Source of the DNA: Bacteroidota bacterium
Lineage (GTDB): Bacteria > Bacteroidota > Bacteroidia > Bacteroidales > NBLH01
Length of the DNA: 64,000 nucleotides
NCBI GenBank assembly: GCA_025361565.1
Contig: JANYKN010000007.1
Location: 1-64,000 of the forward strand
Reading direction: 5' to 3'
Part shown: positions 37,256 to 46,076 of the stretch, piece by piece
Layout: every line of letters begins with the position of its first letter
Position numbering within the stretch: position 1 is the first letter of the stretch
Made by a program: the position numbers and the translations under genes
The notes under the pieces: model-generated
Seen by the model: only the letters and a program-made list of their open reading frames with translations
Told to the model about the DNA's origin: nothing
Database searches by the model: none

Positions 37256-39178
37256 ATGAAAAAACTAGCTAGTTTATTTATTTTCTTGCTGTTAACAGCA
37301 AATTTATTTGCACAAACCAAGCCAGACAAAACCTTCGACCACGAAAAATTTGGAAAGAAAGTATATGGTAATTTCTCCGCTGGTATGGATCAAAGCATTT
37401 TCCTGCCCGATGACAATGCCTTGGAATACATTAGTTCTAAATCTGGAAGGTCAATAGACGATTTAAAAGCTGAAAGGGAATTGAACAAGCAATATCTTAG
37501 CGACGACAGGGGTGCGTTGCAGAAAGAAAACGCAGGTGGCCTGATGGTTTTGAAAGTTGAACTGGTAAAAGTAGATAACCCAAAACTCACAATGGGCAAT
37601 ATCATTATAACCGCCCAAAACAAAATAATTGAATTGAGAAATTGTATCCAAACCGATAGAACCTGGGTTCTTGGCGATTATATGGGTATACAGGGGCAGC
37701 AGCCAAATAGAGGAAAAACTGTTGCAAAAGAAGAGAATAACAATAATGGAAATACTGAAAATGTAAGCACAGAAAATATAATTTTAAGCAGTGCAAATGC
37801 GCCATATCATGGAAATTTAAATTTTAATAAAGAGCTGATTGGACAGGTGTTAAAGGGCTGCTATGTTACAACAGATGGAAGTATAATTAATGCAGCAATT
37901 TTGTACGATATTCCCGGTAATCTGCAAAACAATTCGGTTGAGCTCTCCATATTTAAAAAAGCAGTTGGTGAACAAGGCTTCACAAAAGAGAATAGTAATT
38001 TTGATAAGAAACTATCAAAAAATGGATTAAGGGCTTTTTTTGTGGCTGATCATTTGTATATAAAAGCAGGTGACTACTGGTATATGTTGATTGAAGAAGC
38101 CGCTATCAGTAGGTTATCACAAATTGGTACAACTACGCTTTCCAATATTCCTGCCAATGTTGAAAAAGCAGATTTAGTAGGCAAACCGGTCAGAGGTTAT
38201 TATATTGATAATGCAGGGAATAAGGTTGAAGCCGTAATTAAATATCAGAATGCTATACAGCTACAGGATATGGCTTCAACATTTTTGTTATACAATGTTG
38301 CCTACAATGAAAGTGGCTTTACTGCAGATGAAACCAATAATTTCAAAACTTTTTTAGCCAAAAGCCTGGTTAAAGAGTTTAATCTCGCAGGCAATACTTA
38401 TTATAAAGTGTTAAGTGCTACAAATAAGGGAGGAGCTGAATGGAAAGTAAAAGTTGATGAAGTAAGTTATTCAACTTTAAAATATATTTATAAAACAGGA
38501 GAAAATCCATTGGAAGAAAGTTCGCTTACACTGGGTTTTAAAAATACCATGAGTAAATTAACTGCTGATAATTTAGCACTTTCAACTAAAATTGCAAATA
38601 AGGAAAAGGGATACAATTATCTTAATCTTGAAAAAATCATTAAGGAATATAATCCCTGGTATGAGAAACAATATCCTGGCAAATTTAAGTATGTTTTGGC
38701 TGATACAAAGAATGTTACTGGAGGATCAAAAAATATAGAAACGGGTTCGACTGCAGAATTGGAAACTTTTGGAAGGGCTTTGTTGGAAGCCTTAAAATCA
38801 GATACACCTGATAAATTGTTGGCACTTAGCTATACAAGTAAGGAATTGATAAATACAGTTAATGCAAAAACGAAGGATGAAAAAATGAAAAATTCTTTTG
38901 TTAAAGATCTTCAGGTAAAAGACCCAAACAACGAAAAAATACAAAAGGAAATTATAGAACAATTTAAGAGAATTAAAGAATCTAAGCTGTATTGGAAAGG
39001 GGCTGAATATTTTAGTTTTAAATTTGAGAAACTAGGAATATCAGAAACCATAAATTTTGATTGGGGAACCGCTGTCTTACAATTTGAATCGGAAGAAAGG
39101 CATTATAAAATAAAAATAGGCGATTTTACACATTTACTTACTGGCTGGAAAGGAATCGGTTATAGATTCGAAGAATAG
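37256..39178 (+). CDS. Secreted protein of unknown function
   Basis: 640 residues. A clean signal peptide (KKLASLFIFLLLTANLFAQ) precedes a largely hydrophilic protein. Two similar segments exist: GNLNFNKELIGQVLKGCYVTTDGSIINAAILYD and KADLVGKPVRGYYIDNAGNKVEAVIKYQ, so an internal duplication of a beta-rich unit of roughly 120 residues is likely. The C-terminal 110 residues form a separate domain (TAELETFGRALLEALKSDTPDKLLALSYTSKELI). No family recognised. It and the next gene face the same way. Confidence 0.65.
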   Translation: MKKLASLFIFLLLTANLFAQTKPDKTFDHEKFGKKVYGNFSAGMDQSIFLPDDNALEYISSKSGRSIDDLKAERELNKQYLSDDRGALQKENAGGLMVLKVELVKVDNPKLTMGNIIITAQNKIIELRNCIQTDRTWVLGDYMGIQGQQPNRGKTVAKEENNNNGNTENVSTENIILSSANAPYHGNLNFNKELIGQVLKGCYVTTDGSIINAAILYDIPGNLQNNSVELSIFKKAVGEQGFTKENSNFDKKLSKNGLRAFFVADHLYIKAGDYWYMLIEEAAISRLSQIGTTTLSNIPANVEKADLVGKPVRGYYIDNAGNKVEAVIKYQNAIQLQDMASTFLLYNVAYNESGFTADETNNFKTFLAKSLVKEFNLAGNTYYKVLSATNKGGAEWKVKVDEVSYSTLKYIYKTGENPLEESSLTLGFKNTMSKLTADNLALSTKIANKEKGYNYLNLEKIIKEYNPWYEKQYPGKFKYVLADTKNVTGGSKNIETGSTAELETFGRALLEALKSDTPDKLLALSYTSKELINTVNAKTKDEKMKNSFVKDLQVKDPNNEKIQKEIIEQFKRIKESKLYWKGAEYFSFKFEKLGISETINFDWGTAVLQFESEERHYKIKIGDFTHLLTGWKGIGYRFEE

Positions 39179-39219
39179 ATAGACTGAACTATATACTCTT
39201 TAAATGAATATATTGGCAG

Positions 39220-39321
39220 ATGAAAAGTTAAATGCTCGAAAGATTCCGACATGAATGGTGGATCTATCGAATTTGAAGTGGATGGAACTGGCGTAATGGT
39301 AAAGGAATTTTATGGTGAATA
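39220..39321 (+). other. Short open frame, possible gene remnant
   Basis: A 33-codon frame in the gap between two secreted-protein genes encodes KVKCSKDSDMNGGSIEF and ends EFYGE. It has the composition of a folded Gly/Val/Glu-rich fragment rather than random AT-rich sequence, but it lacks an obvious initiation signal. It may be the remains of a third paralogous secreted gene or a small protein. Confidence 0.25.
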
Positions 39322-39411
39322 AAACATACGTAATTGAAGTTTAACACAAAGAAACCAAAATTGTTTGTGATTATGCAATTTGTAAAAGTGAAAAACAAAT
39401 AAACAAGACCT

Positions 39412-40824
39412 ATGAAAAAAACATTAATCACCTTTATTTTCAGTACAATAACATTTTTTGCTTATACCCAAACAGCTAAAGAAGTTGTAGAAAATTTTAT
39501 TACTTCCATAGGTAAAAAGGATTTTAAATCAGCCTATGCATTACAAAATATCCCAGCCTGGGGAAGCCTTGAAAAATTCAGCTCTGTAAAAGCCTTTGGC
39601 GCTATTTATAAAACAGAAATAATTTCCATTGAACAGAAACCTGATGATAAAGGAAATTCAGTCGTTTTTGCAGATGCTGTATATTACGACAGCATTAACG
39701 GCAGCAAACAATTTGAAGAAAACTTTTATTTGAGTAAATCTACTGGAAAATTGAAAATTGTAAAATTAAAGGTGTTGAAAACCCAGAACCCGATGTTGAA
39801 AAAAATAACGGATGAGGATTTTAAAGCTTATGTGGCAAGTTATAAGGAAACAAATTTTCCGGTAGATTTGGCTAAATCTATTAGAACGGAAGGGGCACCC
39901 GAAATACCGGAACAATACATCAAAAAATATATTGATAAGGATTATATTGCAAGCACTGGTGAAGTTCCTGGCCGAGGTAAGTATTTTTATTCCGGCGCTT
40001 TATTTACTAATCAATACATAGCTGTTCTATACTGGAACGCTTGCGAAATGTGCGATGGTACAAATAGTGAGTATCAAATTTTAAATCTGAATACTTACAC
40101 TTACTCTGGCATTCCAATATCAAAATTTGAAGTTGGCACAAATTCAAGTGCTGTTGGAGCACCCAATAAAGGCGGCACAATAAGAAATAATTATAAAATG
40201 AGTGGTAAAATTTATTCAAACAGTATCAGTAAAGTTTTACTTAAACATTATGAAGAAGAAATATTTAAGGAATCCTCCAAGGGTAAAACATTTCAAATTC
40301 AACCAAATGGTCAGGTTATAGAAAATCCAGATATTAAAATGACCAATTTCCCAATTGACTTTATCAAAAAAGCTTCTATCGACAGAAAACTGCATTATCA
40401 ATTCTCCACCATTGAATTAGGTAAGTTAAAATTTATCGATGCTGCTTTTTTTACAAAATGGTTACACAACATTCGGGCAAACACAAGCATAGGTGACGAA
40501 AGTCTTGAATGGAATGAAAGAGGATCTTATCAATTTTTCGACTTTAAGGAGCTCAACGACAAGATAATGTTTTCAATCATTTCAACAGATGAATCATCCT
40601 ATAATACCATAATTCATTACACATTCGATAAAGTGAATGGAAAGATTGTTCAGGTTTTTAAAAGTGGAATAACAGAAAATGATGCCCCCGGACACCATAC
40701 CTCATTAGATTACAACAAAGCAGGCGACATTTTAAAACAATCTGTCATTTCGAGTAAAAATGATACAATTGTTATAGAAAAATTTGAATTTAACATACAA
40801 ACCACTAAATATTCAAAAAATTGA
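39412..40824 (+). CDS. Secreted protein of unknown function with NTF2-like N-terminal half
   Basis: 470 residues with a signal peptide ending near FAYTQ. Residues 22-130 (TAKEVVENFITSIGKKDFKSAYALQ, later GKLKIVKLKVL) resemble SnoaL/DUF4878-type accessory domains that follow lipoprotein leaders. The remainder is beta-rich with repeated aromatic/asparagine pairs and no identified motif. A CxMC pair (CEMCDG) occurs near residue 206. It converges with the TonB receptor gene, only 11 bases away. Confidence 0.6.
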   Translation: MKKTLITFIFSTITFFAYTQTAKEVVENFITSIGKKDFKSAYALQNIPAWGSLEKFSSVKAFGAIYKTEIISIEQKPDDKGNSVVFADAVYYDSINGSKQFEENFYLSKSTGKLKIVKLKVLKTQNPMLKKITDEDFKAYVASYKETNFPVDLAKSIRTEGAPEIPEQYIKKYIDKDYIASTGEVPGRGKYFYSGALFTNQYIAVLYWNACEMCDGTNSEYQILNLNTYTYSGIPISKFEVGTNSSAVGAPNKGGTIRNNYKMSGKIYSNSISKVLLKHYEEEIFKESSKGKTFQIQPNGQVIENPDIKMTNFPIDFIKKASIDRKLHYQFSTIELGKLKFIDAAFFTKWLHNIRANTSIGDESLEWNERGSYQFFDFKELNDKIMFSIISTDESSYNTIIHYTFDKVNGKIVQVFKSGITENDAPGHHTSLDYNKAGDILKQSVISSKNDTIVIEKFEFNIQTTKYSKN

Positions 40825-40835
40825 TCCTTCAATTG

Positions 40836-43346
40836 TTATAAATTCAATTTCAAAAAAATAGTCGGTGTAAAAGGAATTGCCTCAAAATATATATTTACTG
40901 AACCGGTTTGAGATATCGGGATTTTTTCAAAATTTGAAATTTTTTGATTTCTTGTATTTAAAACATTGAGAATTGAGATGCCACATTCACCTATATTCCT
41001 TGTTTTAGAAAACTGATAAGTCGCTGAAACATCTAATCTGCTGTATGGTATCCTATTAGAATTATTCTTTTGTCGAAATGGCTTTTCCAGAAATCCTGAA
41101 CCAAACACATAATTTGCCGAAAGAAATATCGGTTTCAAATTAATGATGGAAGCTAATTTAATTTCGTGCCTTTGATCTTGTGGCGCATATAAATATTCCT
41201 CGTTTTTGAAGTATGAAAAATGCTCCAATGATTTGCTATAGGTGTACGAAAGCCAAATGGTGTGCTTACTGAGATTGTATTTTGCATAAAAATCGAATCC
41301 GTAGCTTTTGCCATTTCCTTTGTAAATATCTTCTTTGATCAAGAGAGGAATTTTAACATATCTGGTAAGTCCGTTTGTGTTTTTATAAAACGCATCTATA
41401 TTTATAGAAAGATCTTTATAGCTATATGAAAATCCAGCAACCAAATGGTTTGCTTGTAAAATTGGGATATTTTCATTGTTTGAAATGGTCCAAAAGTATC
41501 TATAGTTATCATATTCATCTAATATTGAACTTTTTACTAAAAATTGATTGTAAATTCCCCACGCCAAATTATATTTGAATTTGGTGTTAATCGATTGCGA
41601 ATATGAAATTCTCGGTTCAATAAAAACCTGATTCACATAAGGAAGATAACTCGCCCTGAATCCCAAATCCAAATTTTTGCCAGAAAAACTGATGATGTCC
41701 TTTAAACCAAAAGTATAATAAGAACTGCTGTTTTTTGATTCTGAAATAGTTATTTTGGAACTATCTTCTTTTGATTTTGAAGTATTGTTCAAAGCTTGCA
41801 AGGTAAATTCAAAAGTTTGATTTTTATTGGTTCTATAAACGGTCTGGAACTTAGCTTTTGTTTCGAAAATTTCATTATTTGTGAACGATTTTTTTTGATT
41901 TACCAGTTTTTTTGTAAGTGAGCTAAAAATGTCGTAATTATCAGTTAAATCTGTTGATAATTCTGAATATGAAATTGTTAAGCTGGAGCTTATTTTATTG
42001 TTCATTTTTTTCTCAAAAAATACAGAAGCGCCCGTTTGATGGTTTTCTTCATTTGTAGTTTTTATAATTTCCCTATATTGTAAGGTTTTGTTAAACGAAT
42101 ATTCAAATTTATCGTTACTGTTAAGAACACTCACATAGAATAAGTTATCGTTGGTTTTTAAGGTATATTTGATATTGAAATCACGGAAAGTATAATCCGG
42201 GTAAACATAAATATCTGAAAGATTAGAATTTCTGGCCGAATCAGCTTTTGGAAACAACTTAAAACCATCATTGTAAAGATTGTAGTATGTTTGCCTATAA
42301 GCAATCTGCAAAGATGATTTTTTCAAAATTGGAATTTCCAGTAAGCTGTTGAGCGTAAAATTGTTAATTCCAATACTGAAATGAGTTTTTTGCGTGTTTC
42401 CATCTTTTCCCGAAATATCTACAATTCCACCCACACAATCGCCATACGAGGCATCATAGCCCGCTTTTTTGAGTTGAATGTTTTTTGTAATCAATGGATT
42501 GATGGCACTAATATTATCGTTGAAATTTTTAAGGCCAAAAACAGTAAAACCATCGAAAAGTATCCGGCTTTGACCAGCATAGCTGCCCCAGATAATGATA
42601 TCATTGGCTTGCTCGCCCGAAGCTAGCACTCCAGGCTGAAGCCGAAGTAAATTGAATACCGAATTGTCGCTACTTCCAGGCAGGTATTTGGTAACTTTAT
42701 GATTAAGCTTAATAGTTGCTGGTTCGTTTCCTGTATTTGAGAAATTTTCAATCAGATTTTCGCTGACTTTGACCTCCGTAATAATCTGATCAGAAGGAGT
42801 TAAATAAATATTAATGTTTTGATTGCCAGCATAAACTATGGTATCTTCAATCAAATAACCCATATTTGAAATTTTGATATTGAAAATACTGTCTTTGGTT
42901 GAGCTGTAGAGGAAATTTCCATTTTGGTCGCTCATCATGCCAAATGAATTAACTGCGATAAAAGAATAAGGAAGGACTTCATTTGTTTTAAACTCCATTA
43001 TTCTGCCTGAAATGGAATAAACTTTGGGTTTTTCTTTTTCAATTACAATTTCACTTTTTTGGGGATAAATAATATAAACTCCCGAAATTTTTTCGTATCC
43101 AAAGGGCAGATCTTTAATCAAATAATCCAATGCTTTTTCAATATTTTTGAATGATTTTGAGACCGTAATCTTGTATTTCGAAAGTTCGGTATCATCAAAT
43201 GAAAATTCCACATCGTATTTATCTCTAATTTCTATTAATACCTGGCTTAGAGCTTTATTGGATGTATTAATTTTAATTTCCTGAGCATTTGTGCTTAATT
43301 CGAAAATTATTCCGATTAAGATGATTAACAGGTATTTAATTTTCAA
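40836..43346 (-). CDS. TonB-dependent receptor with STN signalling domain
   Basis: 836 residues if translation begins at TTG 43346, seven bases after the FecR stop. That start gives a normal signal peptide (KIKYLLIILIGIIFELSTNA), whereas the longer frame to 43421 overlaps the anti-sigma gene. Order: signal peptide, STN domain (about 25-95, IKINTSNKALSQVLIEIRDKY), a carboxypeptidase regulatory-like domain (about 110-195), plug (TGNEPATIKLNHKVT onwards) and a 22-strand barrel ending SVNIYFEAIPFTPTIFLKLNL. The STN domain should contact the FecR-type anti-sigma across the periplasm. No SusD follows. Confidence 0.88.
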   Translation of the reverse strand: MKIKYLLIILIGIIFELSTNAQEIKINTSNKALSQVLIEIRDKYDVEFSFDDTELSKYKITVSKSFKNIEKALDYLIKDLPFGYEKISGVYIIYPQKSEIVIEKEKPKVYSISGRIMEFKTNEVLPYSFIAVNSFGMMSDQNGNFLYSSTKDSIFNIKISNMGYLIEDTIVYAGNQNINIYLTPSDQIITEVKVSENLIENFSNTGNEPATIKLNHKVTKYLPGSSDNSVFNLLRLQPGVLASGEQANDIIIWGSYAGQSRILFDGFTVFGLKNFNDNISAINPLITKNIQLKKAGYDASYGDCVGGIVDISGKDGNTQKTHFSIGINNFTLNSLLEIPILKKSSLQIAYRQTYYNLYNDGFKLFPKADSARNSNLSDIYVYPDYTFRDFNIKYTLKTNDNLFYVSVLNSNDKFEYSFNKTLQYREIIKTTNEENHQTGASVFFEKKMNNKISSSLTISYSELSTDLTDNYDIFSSLTKKLVNQKKSFTNNEIFETKAKFQTVYRTNKNQTFEFTLQALNNTSKSKEDSSKITISESKNSSSYYTFGLKDIISFSGKNLDLGFRASYLPYVNQVFIEPRISYSQSINTKFKYNLAWGIYNQFLVKSSILDEYDNYRYFWTISNNENIPILQANHLVAGFSYSYKDLSINIDAFYKNTNGLTRYVKIPLLIKEDIYKGNGKSYGFDFYAKYNLSKHTIWLSYTYSKSLEHFSYFKNEEYLYAPQDQRHEIKLASIINLKPIFLSANYVFGSGFLEKPFRQKNNSNRIPYSRLDVSATYQFSKTRNIGECGISILNVLNTRNQKISNFEKIPISQTGSVNIYFEAIPFTPTIFLKLNL

Positions 43347-43353
43347 TTTGAGT

Positions 43354-44208
43354 TCACTTTTGTTCCACAATAAAATTTTTGTCCGAAACTTTGACACATT
43401 TAACACCGAAAGGTTTACCAATAATATTTATAATTTCTTCGGGCGAACTTCCTCTTTTAATATTACATGTAGAATTTCCTTTTAGATTTTCTTTGCCTGA
43501 AATCACTATATCAAACTGTCTTTCAATCTCTTCATAAACCACCTTTAATGGTAAAGCTGTAAAAATAAACTCATTGTTTATCCAGGCAATCGCATTTTGG
43601 TTGATGGTTTCATCCTGCAACTTTACAAGTCTATTTTCTTGATTAACAACAGTATAGTCGTTTTTCATGAGGATTGTAGATTTATTCATTTTTGTTTCAA
43701 CCTTTACTTTTCCCGATAGACAATATACTCTGTATTCATCATTCCTGGAGTAAATATTAAATTTTGTTCCCAATACTGTTGTAGATGCTTTTTCGGAAAT
43801 TACTTCAAACTTTTTCCCTTTTTGGACTTCAAAAAATGCTTCGCCGCTAAAATCCAATTTTCGGCTAAATTGCCACCAATAAGGATTGTAAGAAAGGTTT
43901 GAGTTTGCATTTAAAGTAACTTTTGAACCGTCGGGCAAAGCAACAATACTGTGCTGACCATTTGGGCAGTATATATCAATTGAATAATATCTTAAAAATG
44001 ACAACAATCCCAAACCTACAATTAAAACAGCAGCTACGCCATATTTAAGAAATTGAATAAAATTAACTTTTAATACGTTATCTTTATGGTTCTCAGTCAG
44101 TTTCGATTCCATCTCCAACCATACTTCTTCTTTACTCTTAGAGTATTGAATTTTCGCTTTTTTGAAGAATTCCTTTTCAAAATCCATATGGTCATTGTCT
44201 TGATTCAT
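43354..44208 (-). CDS. FecR-type anti-sigma factor
   Basis: 284 residues. A cytoplasmic N-terminal sigma-binding domain (1-48) is followed by a transmembrane helix (GVAAVLIVGLGLLSFL, about 53-70). The periplasmic FecR domain runs about 92-190 (VALPDGSKVTLNANSNLSY, FSGEAFFEVQKG). The C-terminal DUF4974-like domain covers about 215-284 (FTALPLKVVYEEIERQFDI). It would hold the ECF sigma factor inactive until the receptor signals. It lies 32 bases after the sigma gene. Confidence 0.92.
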   Translation of the reverse strand: MNQDNDHMDFEKEFFKKAKIQYSKSKEEVWLEMESKLTENHKDNVLKVNFIQFLKYGVAAVLIVGLGLLSFLRYYSIDIYCPNGQHSIVALPDGSKVTLNANSNLSYNPYWWQFSRKLDFSGEAFFEVQKGKKFEVISEKASTTVLGTKFNIYSRNDEYRVYCLSGKVKVETKMNKSTILMKNDYTVVNQENRLVKLQDETINQNAIAWINNEFIFTALPLKVVYEEIERQFDIVISGKENLKGNSTCNIKRGSSPEEIINIIGKPFGVKCVKVSDKNFIVEQK

Positions 44209-44240
44209 TCTCTATTTACAGTAATAGTAATGTGAAAATA

Positions 44241-44765
44241 TTAATTTAAAAAGAGCAGTATAATAATCATTTTCACTATAAACTCTATCATTTCCTCTTT
44301 AAAAAAAGCAATTGCCAAACTCATTCTTTTTTCAACGGCTTTGATGCTTAGATTTAAACGCTCTGCAATTTCGCTGTATTTAAGTTCATCATTTCTGCTC
44401 ATTAAAAATACAATCCTTTGTTTTTCAGGTAATTCCGAAATTGCTTTTTCGTATTTCTTTTGCATTTCAATGAACTGAAATTCATCTTCGGGCGAATAAT
44501 CAAGTTGATTTGAGCTCAACGATTTTTGGAACTTAATTTCAATTTGTTGTCTTCGATACTTGGTTATCAGAATATTCCCTGAAATTTTATATAACAAACC
44601 AATAGCATTGTCATGAGATTTTAATAATTGTTTTTCCCAAATGAGCATAAAAGCCTCTTGTGCAATGTCGGTAGCCAATTCTTCGTTTCCAATTCTATAG
44701 TAAACATAGTTACGAATGGTATCGAAGTGCTGTTCAAACAGGATTTTGAAGCTTTCTTTTGTCAA
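44241..44765 (-). CDS. ECF sigma factor
   Basis: 174 residues. Sigma region 2 is FDTIRNYVYYRIGNEELATDIAQEAFMLIWEKQ; region 4 is AISELPEKQRIVFLMSRNDELKYSEIAERLNLSIKAVEKRMSLAI. This is the FecI-like group of Bacteroidota. The start must be TTG at 44765, since no ATG lies in frame upstream and the next M is too far in. The C-terminus (FIVKMIIILLFLN) is unusually hydrophobic for a sigma factor. It heads a sigma / anti-sigma / receptor operon. Confidence 0.93.
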   Translation of the reverse strand: MTKESFKILFEQHFDTIRNYVYYRIGNEELATDIAQEAFMLIWEKQLLKSHDNAIGLLYKISGNILITKYRRQQIEIKFQKSLSSNQLDYSPEDEFQFIEMQKKYEKAISELPEKQRIVFLMSRNDELKYSEIAERLNLSIKAVEKRMSLAIAFFKEEMIEFIVKMIIILLFLN

Positions 44766-44814
44766 TTTTAAAACTATTTTAAACCGTATAAAAATACTAA
44801 AGTTTTGTTTTAAC

Positions 44815-44851
44815 TTTTCACCCTTCCAGAAAAAACATGGAAGAGTGAAAA
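44815..44851 (-). terminator. Strand-selective hairpin between lipoprotein and sigma genes
   Basis: A 14-base stem joins TTTTCACCCTTCCA (44815-44828) to TGGAAGAGTGAAAA (44838-44851). On the plus strand it contains one C.A mismatch, but on the minus strand the same position is a G.U wobble, so the minus transcript folds better. It lies after the lipoprotein gene and before the sigma gene. Confidence 0.65.
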
Positions 44852-44871
44852 ATAATCTAATTGATATTTAA

Positions 44872-45753
44872 TTAATTGTTCAATATTCTGTGTCTTCGGC
44901 CTAAAGTAATTTGTCTCTCTATGCCATTTTTTGTAATCGTTGCAATATCATCGCAAGTTCCATCGCCATAGTTCAATTCTGCAAAATCTGCCCCATTTTT
45001 CGACATGGTTACAATTCCCTGTACAATAAACCTGCAATCACCTTTTCTGATAAGTGGTTCCTGAATTAAATTTGAAAAAGTATAACCTTCGGAACTTACA
45101 GAATTTGTAAATCCTGTTATGCTGAAAATATCGTCCGAATAATCACCAGGAGTGTCCAGACCGGCAACAATCTCCCTTATTTTTTCAGTTTCTCTTGTAA
45201 TATATGTTCCATCGGGGAAAGTAATTACGATAGAACCTACAACTTTATTAACTATATTGCCCACTTCGTTCAAACTGAAAGTCATTGTTCTTGTACCTGC
45301 AATATTAACTGAATCAATATAGAAATCATTAAAAGTTACTGTACGAACTGCTCCATCTGTACGCGGCTGAGCTGAAACAGTAATAAAGATTGATCCACTA
45401 ATAGTTGTACCATTCGATAGTTCGATACCCTTACCATAGTTAAGTGTAATCGTTTTAGGAAATCCACCATCAGTTGTAGTGATAATTACTTCCGGAGGAA
45501 TACCGAACCGATATCTGCCTCCAAAAAGTACTTCACTGCTGCTTTTTTGAACACTACTTGCTAAATTGATACTTTCATTGCTTCCGGTGAATAATTCAAC
45601 TTCATAGTCTGTTGATTCTGTAGCCACTTCGGCTGCAGCATCATTTGAAATAATTGCTTCATCTTCGTTACTGACCATTCCTGCTTGTTCTTTGTTGCAT
45701 GAGAACAAAAAAATTGTGGCTAATACTACCAAACTTAAAAATAGATTTTTCAT
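44872..45753 (-). CDS. Lipoprotein of unknown function upstream of the sigma cassette
   Basis: 293 residues. Lipobox LFSC with C19 after KNLFLSLVVLATIF. The mature part is acidic at first, then beta-rich with many Thr/Gly/Val residues and a repeated pattern of the type TITLNYGKG, GSIVITFPDG and AELNYGDG, suggesting a beta-sandwich in which related strands are reused. No catalytic motif is seen. It precedes the sigma/FecR/receptor genes in the same direction, but a hairpin separates it. Confidence 0.65.
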   Translation of the reverse strand: MKNLFLSLVVLATIFLFSCNKEQAGMVSNEDEAIISNDAAAEVATESTDYEVELFTGSNESINLASSVQKSSSEVLFGGRYRFGIPPEVIITTTDGGFPKTITLNYGKGIELSNGTTISGSIFITVSAQPRTDGAVRTVTFNDFYIDSVNIAGTRTMTFSLNEVGNIVNKVVGSIVITFPDGTYITRETEKIREIVAGLDTPGDYSDDIFSITGFTNSVSSEGYTFSNLIQEPLIRKGDCRFIVQGIVTMSKNGADFAELNYGDGTCDDIATITKNGIERQITLGRRHRILNN

Positions 45754-46076
45754 GATTTTAGAATTTAAATGTTTATAAATATTTGCTTTTACATACTAAC
45801 CGAATAAACATTAATCTACCCTACTTTTTTTTGAAAAAAAATTGATTTTCCTTGCTCTTGTTAAAATAATGGTTGATAATGAAAAGAAAATATAATTTTT
45901 CACCCAATTTTTATGATCTTGAATTCAATATTTTCTATTTTCGTCTATTGGAAATAATTCAAGTTTGGGTTAATTCAAAGCTTCTAGTAAATTTTCGTTT
46001 AAAAGCATATAATGAATTGCTTTATTCATCAGACTTAATTAAACAATAAGTAAAAGGTATAACAACATTTAAAAAC
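45754..46076. other. Divergent intergenic region
   Basis: No gene. It separates the lipoprotein and the ion channel-like gene and must hold both promoters. TATTTTCG, a near match to TAnnTTTG, is visible on the plus strand near 45948; no reliable -33 partner was found. Very AT-rich, no strong hairpin. Confidence 0.4.

Noticed and set aside
43347-43421. Longer N-terminus for the STN receptor
   Set aside because: It overlaps the FecR gene and puts 25 residues before an otherwise normal signal peptide.
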